Assembly: GCA_046329555.1 (NCBI GenBank) | Contig: JAXLUK010000003.1 | Span: 186,001-250,000 of the forward strand | Length of the DNA stretch: 64,000 bases | Reading direction: 5' to 3' | Source: UBA1941 sp046329555 | Lineage (GTDB): Bacteria > Bacteroidota > Bacteroidia > Chitinophagales > LD1 | Part shown: positions 41,029 through 50,856 of the stretch, one piece after another | How the letters are laid out: the number at the start of each line of letters is the position of its first letter | Position numbering within the stretch: position 1 is the first letter of the stretch | The notes under the pieces: generated by a model | The model's database searches: none | What the model was told of the DNA's origin: nothing | Seen by the model: only the letters and a program-made list of their open reading frames with translations | Made by a program: the position numbers and the translations under genes

Positions 41029-43998
41029 CTATTGCACCATCACCTGTGTTGTTATCACGCCTTTGTTCGTATTCAATCGCAACGTATATATTCCTTCAGG
41101 TAACACACCGGCATCAATGGCGATTCGTGCCCCCCGGTACGACCATCCATGAATAAACACAACCTGACCCAAGGTAGAAAACAATTGTACTTGCTGTAAT
41201 TTGAGTGCTTCAGTAAGGTAAATTTCAAATCTGCCGTTATTTGGGTTGGGAACAATCTTCAATCCCAGCTTATCGCCAATGCTTGTAATTCCAGCATATA
41301 CTGTATCGGTGGCCCATGTGGTATCTCTGATTGTTGTAATTTGGACATGGTGAACCGTATCACAATGTTGCAAAGTATCCCGCAATACCAACGGATGTAC
41401 GGGCAGACTAAAATCAATTCTATAGTGATTTACCACGGCGCTCGTTGTATGAAGCGTCCAACTGGAATCACGCGAAACCTCAACCGTTACTTCGCTTCCA
41501 TGGTGCCAGGATGTGATGGTGATATGTTCTTTTAAGGAATCTTGATGTTGTAGGATATGATGACAATCAACGGTATCATGCGCGTAGGCATAAACGGTAT
41601 CGTAAACCGTAACCGTATCTCTTATAGCAACACGCTGTATAGAAGGTAAGTAACTAATCATCCAGAATGGTTGGTGACGAACAACAGTCCAATCACGATG
41701 AACCTGCTGAACCGGATAGTATGTGGTATCTGCATGAACTGTTGTGTTATGGATTACCAATGTATCGTTAGTGATATTGCTGGTATTGCCCTGCCATGTT
41801 ACAATAACATGTTTGGTTTGCCGGTAAATAGTGGTATCATAATCAACCTGAACTACCCGAACCGCAATCGTATCTAACAGATTAATCGTATCCATGGGAT
41901 GTGCGAAACAGCCATTTCCAATTTTCCGTACACACTCTTCGTAATTCTCATTAATCAACGCATAGATTCGCGAGATACAGATATTGGAATCCGTCAAGGT
42001 ATCGTAATATACCCTTAGGAATGGCAGAGCGCTGGTATTTCTTTGCAGTGGCAACTCTGTTCTAGCCAAACCATCAATATGACCTAATGCGCTCCATCTG
42101 GTATCAGTGGCAAAAGCTGGCCATAGATTCTGAATATGATTAATGGCAGCGCCTTTAATCTTAAATTCATAGCCCAGCAATCGCGAATGCGGATTCTTCA
42201 CCAGCACCTCAAAATACTGTTGACTTACATTGATATTGCCAATACTCAACGTTACGGTATCATAGATGTTGCTGATGTTGCGTGGGAAATCACAATGCGG
42301 ATGGCTTGGAGAAACATGCACTAACGTTCCATTTTGGTAGCGACGGCATTCGTTCAAACGATGCGCATCGGTTAGGGTTATGGTGCTATCACCATTCAAA
42401 TCATTACAAGGTGTGTAAGGAATGGTTTCATCCACCAGCCCTTGCAAGTACAAATCAATATCAACAGAATCGCTTACGGCATTCGTATTTAAATCACCGC
42501 GAATGGCAGTACCTCCACAAGCGTGATTACAGTCGTATTGATGGGACCCAAAAGTATCTCCGGCACAATCGGTGAAGAGCGGACAACTCGTCAATTTTGT
42601 AAATACCCGATTGCCCTGTGCATCGCGAGACAACCGAAAACACAATTGCGCCCAGTTGTTAAAGTAAGACCGTTCATAATGACCCAGCGCATCCGGGGAG
42701 CGATCCCAATTAACGCGAACCACCATCGTATATTGACCAGTATCCAGATTGGTGATATCAACCCATTGGCAAGCCAGCGAAGCATTGTAAATATCGCCGC
42801 AACCTGCAGTAATACCCATGTTTGAACAGCCAAATTTTGCCGTTCCTCCACCCGAACACTCTAAATCCAACACGCAAAAACCGTTTTTATATCCCACCTG
42901 CATCTGTTGGTTCAACGCATTAAAAACGAGGTATTCAGCGTAGCCAACATAATGCCAGTGACCATGACAAGGATCCCAGGTAAATTGTGGATTAGAAGCG
43001 CTCGGCACACCGATGAAATAATCCTGATCTCCTACGTTCTTGATATGGGTATCAAACCGCAAAATATAGCGCATGCCATAACCTTGCAGGCACCCTTCCG
43101 GTACATAGCAGCCAGTGGCATAGTTGATGGAATCCAGATGAATGGTGTTACTGATATCAGGCCCTACTACTTCTAAATCCGGTGCATGACAAATGGCATT
43201 GGGTGGATAAATACAACTCGTATCCGAAACTGTTGCATTGGGATTGTAATTACATGCAGCCGGATCCATACAACCTCTGATTGGACCGTTATAACGAATC
43301 CGCCATGCGATAATACTGGAACAACTCGTTCCAGCATCGCCAACCCGAATGAACAAAGTATCGTGGGCAGGTAATGCAGCTGTAATAACAGCCTGAGTAG
43401 AATCGCTACAGGTATTGGAGTTGTCGCTAAAATACATCGTACCCATATTGGAATCATCTATTGTAGCACCATGACAACGGTCATAGATATACAATCGCGT
43501 ATCACAGGCATTACCCAGAGAACAGGTACTGAACTCCCACATACCTGCTGAATCAGTAATGAAGTAATACCAGGCATCGCGGAACGGCGCCACTTGAACG
43601 CCCTCGATTGCTGAAAGTGTGTTGCTGCAATCAGTTCCCTGCGGACAATTAAAATAAACTCGGTCGAAGTGCTGGAAACTTCCTCCGGTAGCAATGACGT
43701 TACCGGCGTATTTTACCTGATAACTTCCGCTTCCGTAAGTACAGCAAATACCATCACCGAAATCGTCGAATATGGTAAAAACCATGCAAGCAGTGGTTGG
43801 CACGCACAAGGTATCTCCTATAACATTACCGGTATCAATCAACGCTCCGGTTTGGGCATTCCTTACCGACCAATGCGTTTCAGCAGGGTAGTTATCAGGA
43901 ACAATTTTGATTTCCAGATTGGCATAACCTGTTGGGCACTGCGCCTTTACCCATAACCCGCAGAACGTTAAAGCTGAAAAAAATAAACTTCTTATCAT
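41029..43998 (-). CDS. Secreted lysyl oxidase with dockerin-like region and T9SS sorting domain
   Basis: 989 residues. Signal peptide to about 19. Residues 20-240 are beta domains of secreted Bacteroidota proteins; 243-265 a Ca-binding-like repeat (GCMDPAACNYNPNATVSDTS). Residues 275-455 form a lysyl oxidase domain: copper-site HGHWH (His345, 347, 349), Lys371 in QVGYKNGFC and Tyr404 in CGDIYNASLACQWVDIT, which align with the Lys and Tyr that build the lysine tyrosylquinone cofactor of animal LOX. Residues about 500-555 look dockerin-like (DLNTNAVSDSVDIDLYLQGL, DLNGDSTITLTDAHRL). A long Asp/Thr/His-rich beta region and a T9SS sorting domain (LKIVPNPNNGRFEIYL) follow. It should oxidise lysine side chains of a protein outside the cell; the substrate is unknown. 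Confidence 0.87.
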   Translation of the reverse strand: MIRSLFFSALTFCGLWVKAQCPTGYANLEIKIVPDNYPAETHWSVRNAQTGALIDTGNVIGDTLCVPTTACMVFTIFDDFGDGICCTYGSGSYQVKYAGNVIATGGSFQHFDRVYFNCPQGTDCSNTLSAIEGVQVAPFRDAWYYFITDSAGMWEFSTCSLGNACDTRLYIYDRCHGATIDDSNMGTMYFSDNSNTCSDSTQAVITAALPAHDTLFIRVGDAGTSCSSIIAWRIRYNGPIRGCMDPAACNYNPNATVSDTSCIYPPNAICHAPDLEVVGPDISNTIHLDSINYATGCYVPEGCLQGYGMRYILRFDTHIKNVGDQDYFIGVPSASNPQFTWDPCHGHWHYVGYAEYLVFNALNQQMQVGYKNGFCVLDLECSGGGTAKFGCSNMGITAGCGDIYNASLACQWVDITNLDTGQYTMVVRVNWDRSPDALGHYERSYFNNWAQLCFRLSRDAQGNRVFTKLTSCPLFTDCAGDTFGSHQYDCNHACGGTAIRGDLNTNAVSDSVDIDLYLQGLVDETIPYTPCNDLNGDSTITLTDAHRLNECRRYQNGTLVHVSPSHPHCDFPRNISNIYDTVTLSIGNINVSQQYFEVLVKNPHSRLLGYEFKIKGAAINHIQNLWPAFATDTRWSALGHIDGLARTELPLQRNTSALPFLRVYYDTLTDSNICISRIYALINENYEECVRKIGNGCFAHPMDTINLLDTIAVRVVQVDYDTTIYRQTKHVIVTWQGNTSNITNDTLVIHNTTVHADTTYYPVQQVHRDWTVVRHQPFWMISYLPSIQRVAIRDTVTVYDTVYAYAHDTVDCHHILQHQDSLKEHITITSWHHGSEVTVEVSRDSSWTLHTTSAVVNHYRIDFSLPVHPLVLRDTLQHCDTVHHVQITTIRDTTWATDTVYAGITSIGDKLGLKIVPNPNNGRFEIYLTEALKLQQVQLFSTLGQVVFIHGWSYRGARIAIDAGVLPEGIYTLRLNTNKGVITTQVMVQ

Positions 43999-44061
43999 GA
44001 CCTTGAAATTCAGTCTGAAAATAACAAGTTCTGTTTCTCCAAGAACATTTAATTTAGCACC

Positions 44062-44973
44062 ATGTATAAACTGGTTCCCATTGAAAGCGATCCGGTAGTC
44101 TATGCCATACCGGTATTCCTGCTGTTGATAGGTATAGAATTATATATCAACTATAGGGAACACCGAAATTTATATAACAGTGGAGAAGCCTGGTCATCAA
44201 TTGCAATGGGATTGGGATCAGTAGCTATAAACGTGTTGATGAAGGGTTTAGCCTATGGTGTTTTCACTATATTATCCAATTTCCGCCTCTTTGATTTGGG
44301 TTGGCATTGGTATACCTGGGTACTGATTTTTATTGCTGATGATTTTACTTTTTATTGGCACCACCGCCTGAGCCATGAAATTCGGATTTTGTGGGCGGCA
44401 CATGTAAACCACCATTCAGCCCAATCTATGAATCTGGCCATTGCACTGCGGCAAAGTTGGGCCGAGTTGATTTACAAATACATTTGGTGGTTATGGTTAC
44501 CACTCATGGGGTTCCCGCCGTTGATGATTTTGATGATGATTTCATTTTCATTGATCTATCAATTTTGGGTGCATACTGAATTAATTCACCGATTTCCTTC
44601 CTGGATGGAAGCAATATTCAACACCCCGTCGCATCACCGGGTACATCATGCTTCTAACATCCGATATCTCGACCGCAACCACGCCGGCATTCTGATTATT
44701 TGGGATCGGCTCTTTGGTACGTTTACAGAAGAACGCGAAGATGAGCACCCTGCATACGGTATCACGAAGAACATTCACACCAACAATCCCTTTAAAATCG
44801 CTTCTCATGAGTTTATCGACTTGTGGCATGATGTAAAGAATGCAAAGGGCTGGAACAATAAAATGAAATACTTGTTTATGCCTCCTGGCTGGAGTCCTGA
44901 TGGACCAGATTTGCGCGCCAAGACCTTGCGCGCGCAACTGGAACAGGATGAACTAAAAAATCTGAAAAAATAA
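44062..44973 (+). CDS. Sterol desaturase / fatty acid hydroxylase family membrane protein
   Basis: 303 residues with several membrane helices. The eight-histidine di-iron pattern is complete: HHRLSH (100-105), HVNHH (114-118), HTELIH (171-176) and HHRVHH (191-196). Family members hydroxylate or desaturate sterols, fatty acids, carotenoids or sphingolipids; the true substrate cannot be read from the sequence. Divergent from the lysyl oxidase gene. Confidence 0.92.
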   Translation: MYKLVPIESDPVVYAIPVFLLLIGIELYINYREHRNLYNSGEAWSSIAMGLGSVAINVLMKGLAYGVFTILSNFRLFDLGWHWYTWVLIFIADDFTFYWHHRLSHEIRILWAAHVNHHSAQSMNLAIALRQSWAELIYKYIWWLWLPLMGFPPLMILMMISFSLIYQFWVHTELIHRFPSWMEAIFNTPSHHRVHHASNIRYLDRNHAGILIIWDRLFGTFTEEREDEHPAYGITKNIHTNNPFKIASHEFIDLWHDVKNAKGWNNKMKYLFMPPGWSPDGPDLRAKTLRAQLEQDELKNLKK

Positions 44974-45483
44974 ATGTTGAGAATACTTGCTTTCACCGCG
45001 ATATTATTGTCACTAAGCGGTTGTAAATACAGTAATAGCTGGGAAACAGTAAATGGTGAAAACCTTTATACGATGGAGTTACCCAGCTGGCTAGACAAAC
45101 AGGATAATTTAAAACCAGGCGCGTCATTACAATATGCGAATCGGTTCAGAAATATTTACGTAGTAGGTTTTTCGGAAGATAAGCAAGGAACGCTCTCCGA
45201 TTTCTACAAGAAACAAACGGATATCATCAAGAAATCGCTAACAGACTACAGTACTGATGACTCCTCCAGTGTAGCTATTACCGGGCATCAGGCTATCAAG
45301 GCAGAAATTTCAGGATTGATGCAGGGTGAAAGAATTTTCTACAGCCTGATTTTTACTGAAAACGGGAATAAGTACATTGAGGCTTGTGTTTGGACCCGCA
45401 ACGAAGAACGCAAATTGAAATACCATGCCGATTTAGAGCGTATCACGGGGTCATTCAAACTGCTTCAGACCGCGGGTCAATAG
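44974..45483 (+). CDS. Hypothetical lipoprotein
   Basis: 169 residues with lipobox LSGC (Cys17). The ATG follows the hydroxylase stop with no spacer, so the two are likely co-transcribed. The mature part has PsbP/DUF1795-like features (MELPSWLDKQ, AITGHQAIKAEISG, ITGSFK), a fold found in lipoproteins of several phyla; this is a weak match by eye. Its last 7 bp overlap the end of rsmG on the other strand. Confidence 0.75.
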   Translation: MLRILAFTAILLSLSGCKYSNSWETVNGENLYTMELPSWLDKQDNLKPGASLQYANRFRNIYVVGFSEDKQGTLSDFYKKQTDIIKKSLTDYSTDDSSSVAITGHQAIKAEISGLMQGERIFYSLIFTENGNKYIEACVWTRNEERKLKYHADLERITGSFKLLQTAGQ

Positions 45484-46091
45484 CTTTTGTAGACCAGAAA
45501 CTTCTGCTCAAAAAATGGTTCATTGAAAAAATCGGAAAGCGGTTTCTTTTCTACTTTGCTGATACCCTCCAACTCCTGAGTAAGGTCTCCTCCTTTCAAA
45601 CAAATCAATCCATTTCTGATTTCATGCCGATGCCGGGCTGCGTACTTGCCCTTAGTCCATTGCAGTAAGTCGGGCAATGGTGCTACAGCTCTTGATACGA
45701 CAAAGTCGTATTGAAAATCCATGGATTCTGCCCGGCAATGAAAAGTGAACACATTCTTCAAATCTAACGCTTCCTTAACGGCTTCTATCACCTTTAACTT
45801 CTTGCCGATGCTATCCACCAAATGAAACCGCGCTTCGGGAAATAGAATCGCCAACGGCACTCCCGGGAATCCGCCGCCTGTTCCCAAGTCCATAATTTTT
45901 GCGCCGTCTTTGAAAGTAACCATTTTGGCTATAGCCAGAGCATGAAGTACATGACGTTCTTCCAGATTATCAATATCCTTTCTGGAGACTACGTTAATTT
46001 TTTCATTCCATTCAGCATACAGCGATGGTAACTGTTGAAAGCGCTGTAACTGGAGCGGCGTTAATTGTTTAAAGTACTTTTCTATCATCAC
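45477..46091 (-). CDS. rsmG: 16S rRNA (guanine-527-N7)-methyltransferase RsmG
   Basis: 204 residues. SAM motif MDLGTGGGFPGVPLAI, LVDSIGKKLKVIEAV and SRAVAPLPDLL are diagnostic. Methylates G527 of 16S rRNA; loss gives low-level streptomycin resistance in many bacteria. The nadC gene ends 12 bp upstream on the same strand, so they may be one transcript. Confidence 0.95.
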   Translation of the reverse strand: MMIEKYFKQLTPLQLQRFQQLPSLYAEWNEKINVVSRKDIDNLEERHVLHALAIAKMVTFKDGAKIMDLGTGGGFPGVPLAILFPEARFHLVDSIGKKLKVIEAVKEALDLKNVFTFHCRAESMDFQYDFVVSRAVAPLPDLLQWTKGKYAARHRHEIRNGLICLKGGDLTQELEGISKVEKKPLSDFFNEPFFEQKFLVYKSY

Positions 46092-46103
46092 TTGAGTGCA
46101 AAA

Positions 46104-46979
46104 CTAGCGCATTGCTTTTAAACTTAAGTCAATGCTTTTTGCACTATGGGTTAATGCGCCAACCGAAATATAATCTGGCCCGGCTAATGCATACGGTCTT
46201 ATAGTATCCAAGGTAATTCCACCGCTAACTTCGGTTTCCACCATGTGGTTCACCAGTTGCACTGCCTGTTCTACCTGCTGAACCGAAAAATTATCAAACA
46301 TAATACGCGTGATAAAACCAGTATCCAGCGCCTCCTTAATCTCATCCAAAGTGCGGGTTTCCACTTCAACAGGCAATGAAAGCCCCCGAACATCCTGATA
46401 CTTCTTCACCGCCAAAATGGCCTTTCTGATTCCTCCACAGAAATCAACATGATTATCTTTCAGCATAATCATATCATATAAACCAAAGCGATGGTTATGG
46501 CCGCCGCCTATCCGCACCGCCCATTTCTCAAAAACTCTAAGAGCAGGTGTAGTTTTTCGTGTATCAAGTATACAAACTGAAGTTCCTGAAACGGCATCCA
46601 CATATCGTTTGGTTTGTGTGGCAATACCGCTCATACGCTGCATGAAATTCAGCATGAGTCGTTCTGCTTGTAAAATCTTTTGCTCCGGACCAGAAACAGT
46701 AAAAGCAATATCTCCCTTCTTTACCCACTGCCCATCGGAAATAAAAATTTCCATAGTCAGTTCGCTGCTAATGGCGGCACAAATTTGTTCCGATAAGGTA
46801 ACACCGGCCAATACACCATCTTCCTTTACCAACAATCTGGCTTTACCAATCTTTCCCGGCGGAATGCAGGCTAATGCGGAATGATCACCTTCGGGAATCT
46901 GTTTGGCTGGATCACAAATGTCTTCGCTAATTGCCAGGTGAACAATGTAATCTATCTGTGATTGGAACGGGTTGTGCAC
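46104..46979 (-). CDS. nadC: Nicotinate-nucleotide pyrophosphorylase (quinolinate phosphoribosyltransferase)
   Basis: 291 residues. EDICDP, NFMQRMSGIAT, DTRKTTPALR, AVRIGGGHNHRFGLYDMIM and KDNH are the NadC active-site motifs. Converts quinolinate and PRPP to nicotinate mononucleotide in NAD synthesis. Sits in a minus-strand run DUF4783, nadC, rsmG. Confidence 0.96.
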   Translation of the reverse strand: MHNPFQSQIDYIVHLAISEDICDPAKQIPEGDHSALACIPPGKIGKARLLVKEDGVLAGVTLSEQICAAISSELTMEIFISDGQWVKKGDIAFTVSGPEQKILQAERLMLNFMQRMSGIATQTKRYVDAVSGTSVCILDTRKTTPALRVFEKWAVRIGGGHNHRFGLYDMIMLKDNHVDFCGGIRKAILAVKKYQDVRGLSLPVEVETRTLDEIKEALDTGFITRIMFDNFSVQQVEQAVQLVNHMVETEVSGGITLDTIRPYALAGPDYISVGALTHSAKSIDLSLKAMR

Positions 46980-46990
46980 CAGAAAACTAC

Positions 46991-47386
46991 TTACTGTTCT
47001 TCAAAACGAATTTCCTGAATCACGAAAGTGCCGCCATTTTGCTTGGCATACACATACGCCCGGAAATTGCCCGCGCTGGTAGACAAATTACCAATAAAAT
47101 ACTTCGACCCTTCGGGGGAAGCACCTTGGTGTGCAATGGCAAACGACCTGGGCTGGTGGGATGCAAAAAAGTTTTGCAGTACCACGGTAGCCTGTGATTT
47201 ACTGTAGGAATTTTGCGCGCTTTTCACGTTGATTTCCACATTTCCCTGAAAATACTCTGATAACGCACTGGCATTACCAGTTCTGATGGCTTCGGCAATA
47301 TTGTCGAAACTCTGTGCTGAACCGGAACCGAGCATCCCGAAAACGAACACTGAAAGAATAGCCAACCTATAAAACATCTTTTTCAT
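46991..47386 (-). CDS. DUF4783 domain secreted protein
   Basis: 131 residues with a signal peptide (cleavage near GSGSAQ). The body matches the DUF4783 pattern (EAIRTGNASALSEYFQGNVE, YSKSQATVVLQNFFASHQPR), an NTF2-like fold found in Bacteroidota, function unknown. It directly precedes nadC, with which it is commonly neighbour in this phylum. Confidence 0.82.
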   Translation of the reverse strand: MKKMFYRLAILSVFVFGMLGSGSAQSFDNIAEAIRTGNASALSEYFQGNVEINVKSAQNSYSKSQATVVLQNFFASHQPRSFAIAHQGASPEGSKYFIGNLSTSAGNFRAYVYAKQNGGTFVIQEIRFEEQ

Positions 47387-47493
47387 AACTCTCTCGCTAT
47401 TATTTGCGAATTTCGTGCCGAATTCAATTACTCGTTAAAAAACGCACTAAAAATCATTAATTTTTTTAATACTTTCTGACCAAATGAACTGCA

Positions 47494-49020
47494 ATGTCTG
47501 AAAAAGTAGCCTTATTAATTATGGATGGTTGGGGGCACGGACTTCAACCCGATCGTTCAGCAATAGCTGCGGCCAAAGTTCCATTTATAAACAGTCTTTA
47601 CCAAAAATACCCTCATACTGAATTACTTACGCACGGAGAAGACGTTGGCCTACCGGCTGGTCAAATGGGTAACAGCGAGGTGGGGCACCTCAATATCGGT
47701 GCTGGAAGAGTCGTTTTTCAGGAGTTATTGCGAATAAACAAAGCTATCCGATCAGGCGAATTGGCAGAAAATAAAACTTTGCAAGAAACTTTTGATTACT
47801 GCAAAAAATCGGGCAAGCCGCTCCATTTGGCCGGGCTGGTGAGCGATGGTGGGGTGCATTCTCATATCGAACATTTAAAAGCACTTTGCACACTAGCTGC
47901 TGAAAACGGACTCACTTCCAACCAAATTAGAATTCACGCCTTTACCGACGGGCGCGACACTGATCCTAAAAGCGGGCTGGGTTATATCGCGGATCTTGAA
48001 CTACACCTCAGCAAAACCGGTGGCGCAATAGCCACCTTATGTGGGCGTTATTACGCCATGGATCGTGACAACCGGTGGGAACGTATACAGATAGCCTACA
48101 ATGCTATGGTGCTTGGCCAGGGTTCGGCAACCACCAACATCACCGCAGGTATTGCAGCCAGCTATGCCAATGGCGTTACCGATGAGTTTATTCTTCCGTT
48201 AATTCAAACCAATGCTGCCGGCGAGCCCATTGGTTTAATAGAGGAAGGCGATGCTGTATTGTGTTTTAACTTCAGAACAGACAGATGCCGCGAAATCGTA
48301 AAAGCACTGACGCAACAGGATTTCCCGGAATTTGGCATGAAGAAATTAGATATCCGGCTAGCCACGATGACGATGTATGATCACAGCTTTGCTGGCATAC
48401 CCGTGCTGTTTCAGGTGTTGGATTTATCGATGCCGTTGGGAGAAGTTCTTGCGCAACATCATATCACACAATTGCGTGCAGCAGAAACTGAAAAGTATCC
48501 GCACGTGACTTTCTTTTTTAATGGCGGTCGTGAGACGCCATTTGAAGGAGAAGCCCGCATTATGGAACCTTCGCCTAAAGTAGCAACGTACGATCTTCAG
48601 CCCGAAATGAGTGCCGGGCCACTCACCAAAAAGGTCATCGCCTACTTGCAAGAACAACAACCTGGTTTTGTTTGCCTGAATTACGCCAATGCGGATATGG
48701 TAGGACATACCGGCATTTTCCCGGCTGTGGTAAAGGCTGTTGAAACCGTTAGTAGTTGTGTAGAAAAAGTAGTTGATGCCTGTTTAGAATTAGGCTATGT
48801 AGTTTTACTGACAGCCGATCATGGTAATGCAGACTATATGATTAACGACGACGGCACGCCAAACACCGCGCATACCATGAACCTGGTGCCACTATTTTTG
48901 ATTGGCATGAAGCAGAAAGTGCAACTTCATCCCGGAAGATTAGCAGATATTGCGCCAACCGTCCTTAAAATTATGGGTATCGAAGCACCCGCCCAAATGA
49001 CCGGGACGCCATTATTTTAA
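47494..49020 (+). CDS. gpmI: 2,3-bisphosphoglycerate-independent phosphoglycerate mutase
   Basis: 508 residues, full length. Phospho-acceptor Ser61 in GQMGNSEVGHLNIGAGR, metal-binding DGWG and ADHGNADYM, plus FTDGRDTDP. Interconverts 3- and 2-phosphoglycerate using Mn2+ or Zn2+. Two bases separate its stop from the stop of the convergent CDF gene. Confidence 0.97.
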   Translation: MSEKVALLIMDGWGHGLQPDRSAIAAAKVPFINSLYQKYPHTELLTHGEDVGLPAGQMGNSEVGHLNIGAGRVVFQELLRINKAIRSGELAENKTLQETFDYCKKSGKPLHLAGLVSDGGVHSHIEHLKALCTLAAENGLTSNQIRIHAFTDGRDTDPKSGLGYIADLELHLSKTGGAIATLCGRYYAMDRDNRWERIQIAYNAMVLGQGSATTNITAGIAASYANGVTDEFILPLIQTNAAGEPIGLIEEGDAVLCFNFRTDRCREIVKALTQQDFPEFGMKKLDIRLATMTMYDHSFAGIPVLFQVLDLSMPLGEVLAQHHITQLRAAETEKYPHVTFFFNGGRETPFEGEARIMEPSPKVATYDLQPEMSAGPLTKKVIAYLQEQQPGFVCLNYANADMVGHTGIFPAVVKAVETVSSCVEKVVDACLELGYVVLLTADHGNADYMINDDGTPNTAHTMNLVPLFLIGMKQKVQLHPGRLADIAPTVLKIMGIEAPAQMTGTPLF

Positions 49021-49022
49021 TC

Positions 49023-49670
49023 CTATAGAACTTCTTTTCCGCTGCTGGAAATCAGGTCGACAGACCACTTCGCAATGATGGCAGCCCCCAGCAGGGCGCA
49101 TACCGGATCCAGCCAAAGCCATCCAGTGAGGTCTGCGCCCAACAACGCTACAATTGCCAAAACGCTAATTACAACATCACTCATCACGTGCAAATAAGCA
49201 GCACGTAAATTCAAATCTGTTTTTTCTTCTTCGCGATGCAGGAAGAACGCGCTGATACCGTTAACTAACAATCCGATGAAAGCAACCAGCAAAGCCCCGT
49301 TAGCATCGGCGATATTGGGCGAACGCAATTGTTCAACTGCATCCCAAACCATAAATAAGGTTACAGTGAGCAGTACCAATGCACTGGCGAATGCGCTCAC
49401 GGCAAAAATTCGATGTTCCTGTTGATGAGATACACTACCATGCCGGTGCAAAGCATACCAATAAGCACCCCAGGCCAGCAGAATCACCAACACGTGCGAC
49501 ATCATATGCCAGCCTTCCATAATCAACGCCACACTGCCCGCCTTGTAACCGAAATACAATTCACCTAACATCGTTATGGCGGATAAGGCCACTACCATTC
49601 GCGTGCTGCGCTCTCGCGAGTGTAAATGATAATGCGAATGCTCATGATGGTGCTCGTGATGATGCGCCAT
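49023..49670 (-). CDS. DmeF-like CDF cation transporter lacking the C-terminal domain
   Basis: 215 residues; typical CDF proteins are about 300. The N-terminus is His-rich (HHEHHHEHSHYHLHS). Six membrane helices are seen, with metal-site motifs HMMSH in helix 2 and HVMSD in helix 5. The first differs from the HxxxD of zinc CDFs and fits the Co/Ni-type DmeF group. The protein stops just after helix 6, so the cytoplasmic domain that usually dimerises and senses metal is missing. Ni or Co efflux is inferred from the family. Confidence 0.82.
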   Translation of the reverse strand: MAHHHEHHHEHSHYHLHSRERSTRMVVALSAITMLGELYFGYKAGSVALIMEGWHMMSHVLVILLAWGAYWYALHRHGSVSHQQEHRIFAVSAFASALVLLTVTLFMVWDAVEQLRSPNIADANGALLVAFIGLLVNGISAFFLHREEEKTDLNLRAAYLHVMSDVVISVLAIVALLGADLTGWLWLDPVCALLGAAIIAKWSVDLISSSGKEVL

Positions 49671-49671
49671 G

Positions 49672-50205
49672 TTATTGAATCAATACCGGGAAAATAGTTT
49701 CTGCATCGCTGATGCCCGGAGTTTCAGTGCCATTCTTCATATCAGGCTGGTAACGCAGTTGTAGCGAAAAATTTCCATATCCCGATGGGCCGGCAGTCCA
49801 TACTTGGTCAAATCCTACTGGCAAATGGCGATCATCCTGATCTAAAATTTGAGTACTCAATCTGTTGGTAGGATCCATTTTACCCACTACCAAATAATTT
49901 TTTCCCGCCGCTTTAAGTTGCCCCGTGTAATCGATATGAGGAAGCACGGCTTCATTACAGCACTGCAATTGAACCCGATATTGATGCCCCGTTTGCAACG
50001 AAATGGTATCCGTGCGATACGCGCTGTTGGGCCCTAAGGCATCGTAGTCAATAAATTCAAAAGTATCGCGAACAGTGGTATCGGCTACGTCAATAGTATA
50101 AAGGCGCATCGTGGTAACCAATAAGCCATCTGGCACCAACTTCTTTTCCTTCGCACAGGAAAACAGCAATACCAGAACTAACATTAGTGAAATATAAACT
50201 CTCAT
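49672..50205 (-). CDS. Hypothetical lipoprotein
   Basis: Start placed at 50205 (MRVYISLMLVLVLLFSCAKE), giving lipobox LFSC at Cys17; the upstream in-frame extension has no signal character. About 177 residues, beta-rich, with CC at QLQCCNEAV. Not recognised. Its end is 1 bp from the CDF start, so the two are likely co-transcribed, which may hint at metal-related function. Confidence 0.75.
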   Translation of the reverse strand: MRVYISLMLVLVLLFSCAKEKKLVPDGLLVTTMRLYTIDVADTTVRDTFEFIDYDALGPNSAYRTDTISLQTGHQYRVQLQCCNEAVLPHIDYTGQLKAAGKNYLVVGKMDPTNRLSTQILDQDDRHLPVGFDQVWTAGPSGYGNFSLQLRYQPDMKNGTETPGISDAETIFPVLIQ

Positions 50206-50277
50206 GGATTGGTCGAAAATCACAACTTTTACAGACATTACCAACCGAAACCATTTTACCTGCTAAAATTCGATATC

Positions 50278-50853
50278 ATGAATCAACAGATTTACGAGAG
50301 CATTGAAGGCCTTCAAAAAGAGATTCGGGCCAGGCGTAAAGCTATTCGGGAACTGCGACAACATCTGGAGCCAGAACTTGTTACAGATTACCAGCTTTTG
50401 GATCGAAACCGCGATAGGGTTTCGTTATCATCATTATTCGGATCATCTGATGAATTATTGGTCATCCATAATATGGGTAAAAGTTGCGTGTATTGCACAT
50501 TATGGGGCGATCATCTCAACGGCATGTGGCGGGCATTAAACAACCGCGTGCCTGTAGTGATGCTTAATGCAGATACACCCGAAACGCAGCGCGAATTCAG
50601 CGCATCACGCGGTTGGGAATTCCCGATGTATTCTGCTGCTGAAAACAATATGATTACAGACCTCGGTTTTAAAAAAGAAGATGGCTATTGGCCCGGAGTT
50701 TCAGCATTAGTTAAGAAGGATGGGAAAATTTTTAGAGCCAGTTACGACTTGTTTGGCCCCGGCGACCCGTATGCCGGATTGTGGCACTTTCTGGATCTTC
50801 TTCCAAAAGGCGTCAACAACTGGCAACCAGCGTATCAATACGGAAGTAAATAG
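50278..50853 (+). CDS. DUF899 family thioredoxin-like protein
   Basis: Start placed at 50278 (MNQQIYESIEGLQKEIRARR); the frame to 50209 overlaps the divergent lipoprotein promoter. 191 residues. Thioredoxin-like core with CVYC in GKSCVYCTLWGDHLNG and VVMLNADTPETQREF. DUF899 proteins are redoxin-like and of unknown substrate. Divergent from the lipoprotein gene. Confidence 0.82.
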   Translation: MNQQIYESIEGLQKEIRARRKAIRELRQHLEPELVTDYQLLDRNRDRVSLSSLFGSSDELLVIHNMGKSCVYCTLWGDHLNGMWRALNNRVPVVMLNADTPETQREFSASRGWEFPMYSAAENNMITDLGFKKEDGYWPGVSALVKKDGKIFRASYDLFGPGDPYAGLWHFLDLLPKGVNNWQPAYQYGSK

Positions 50854-50856
50854 AGA

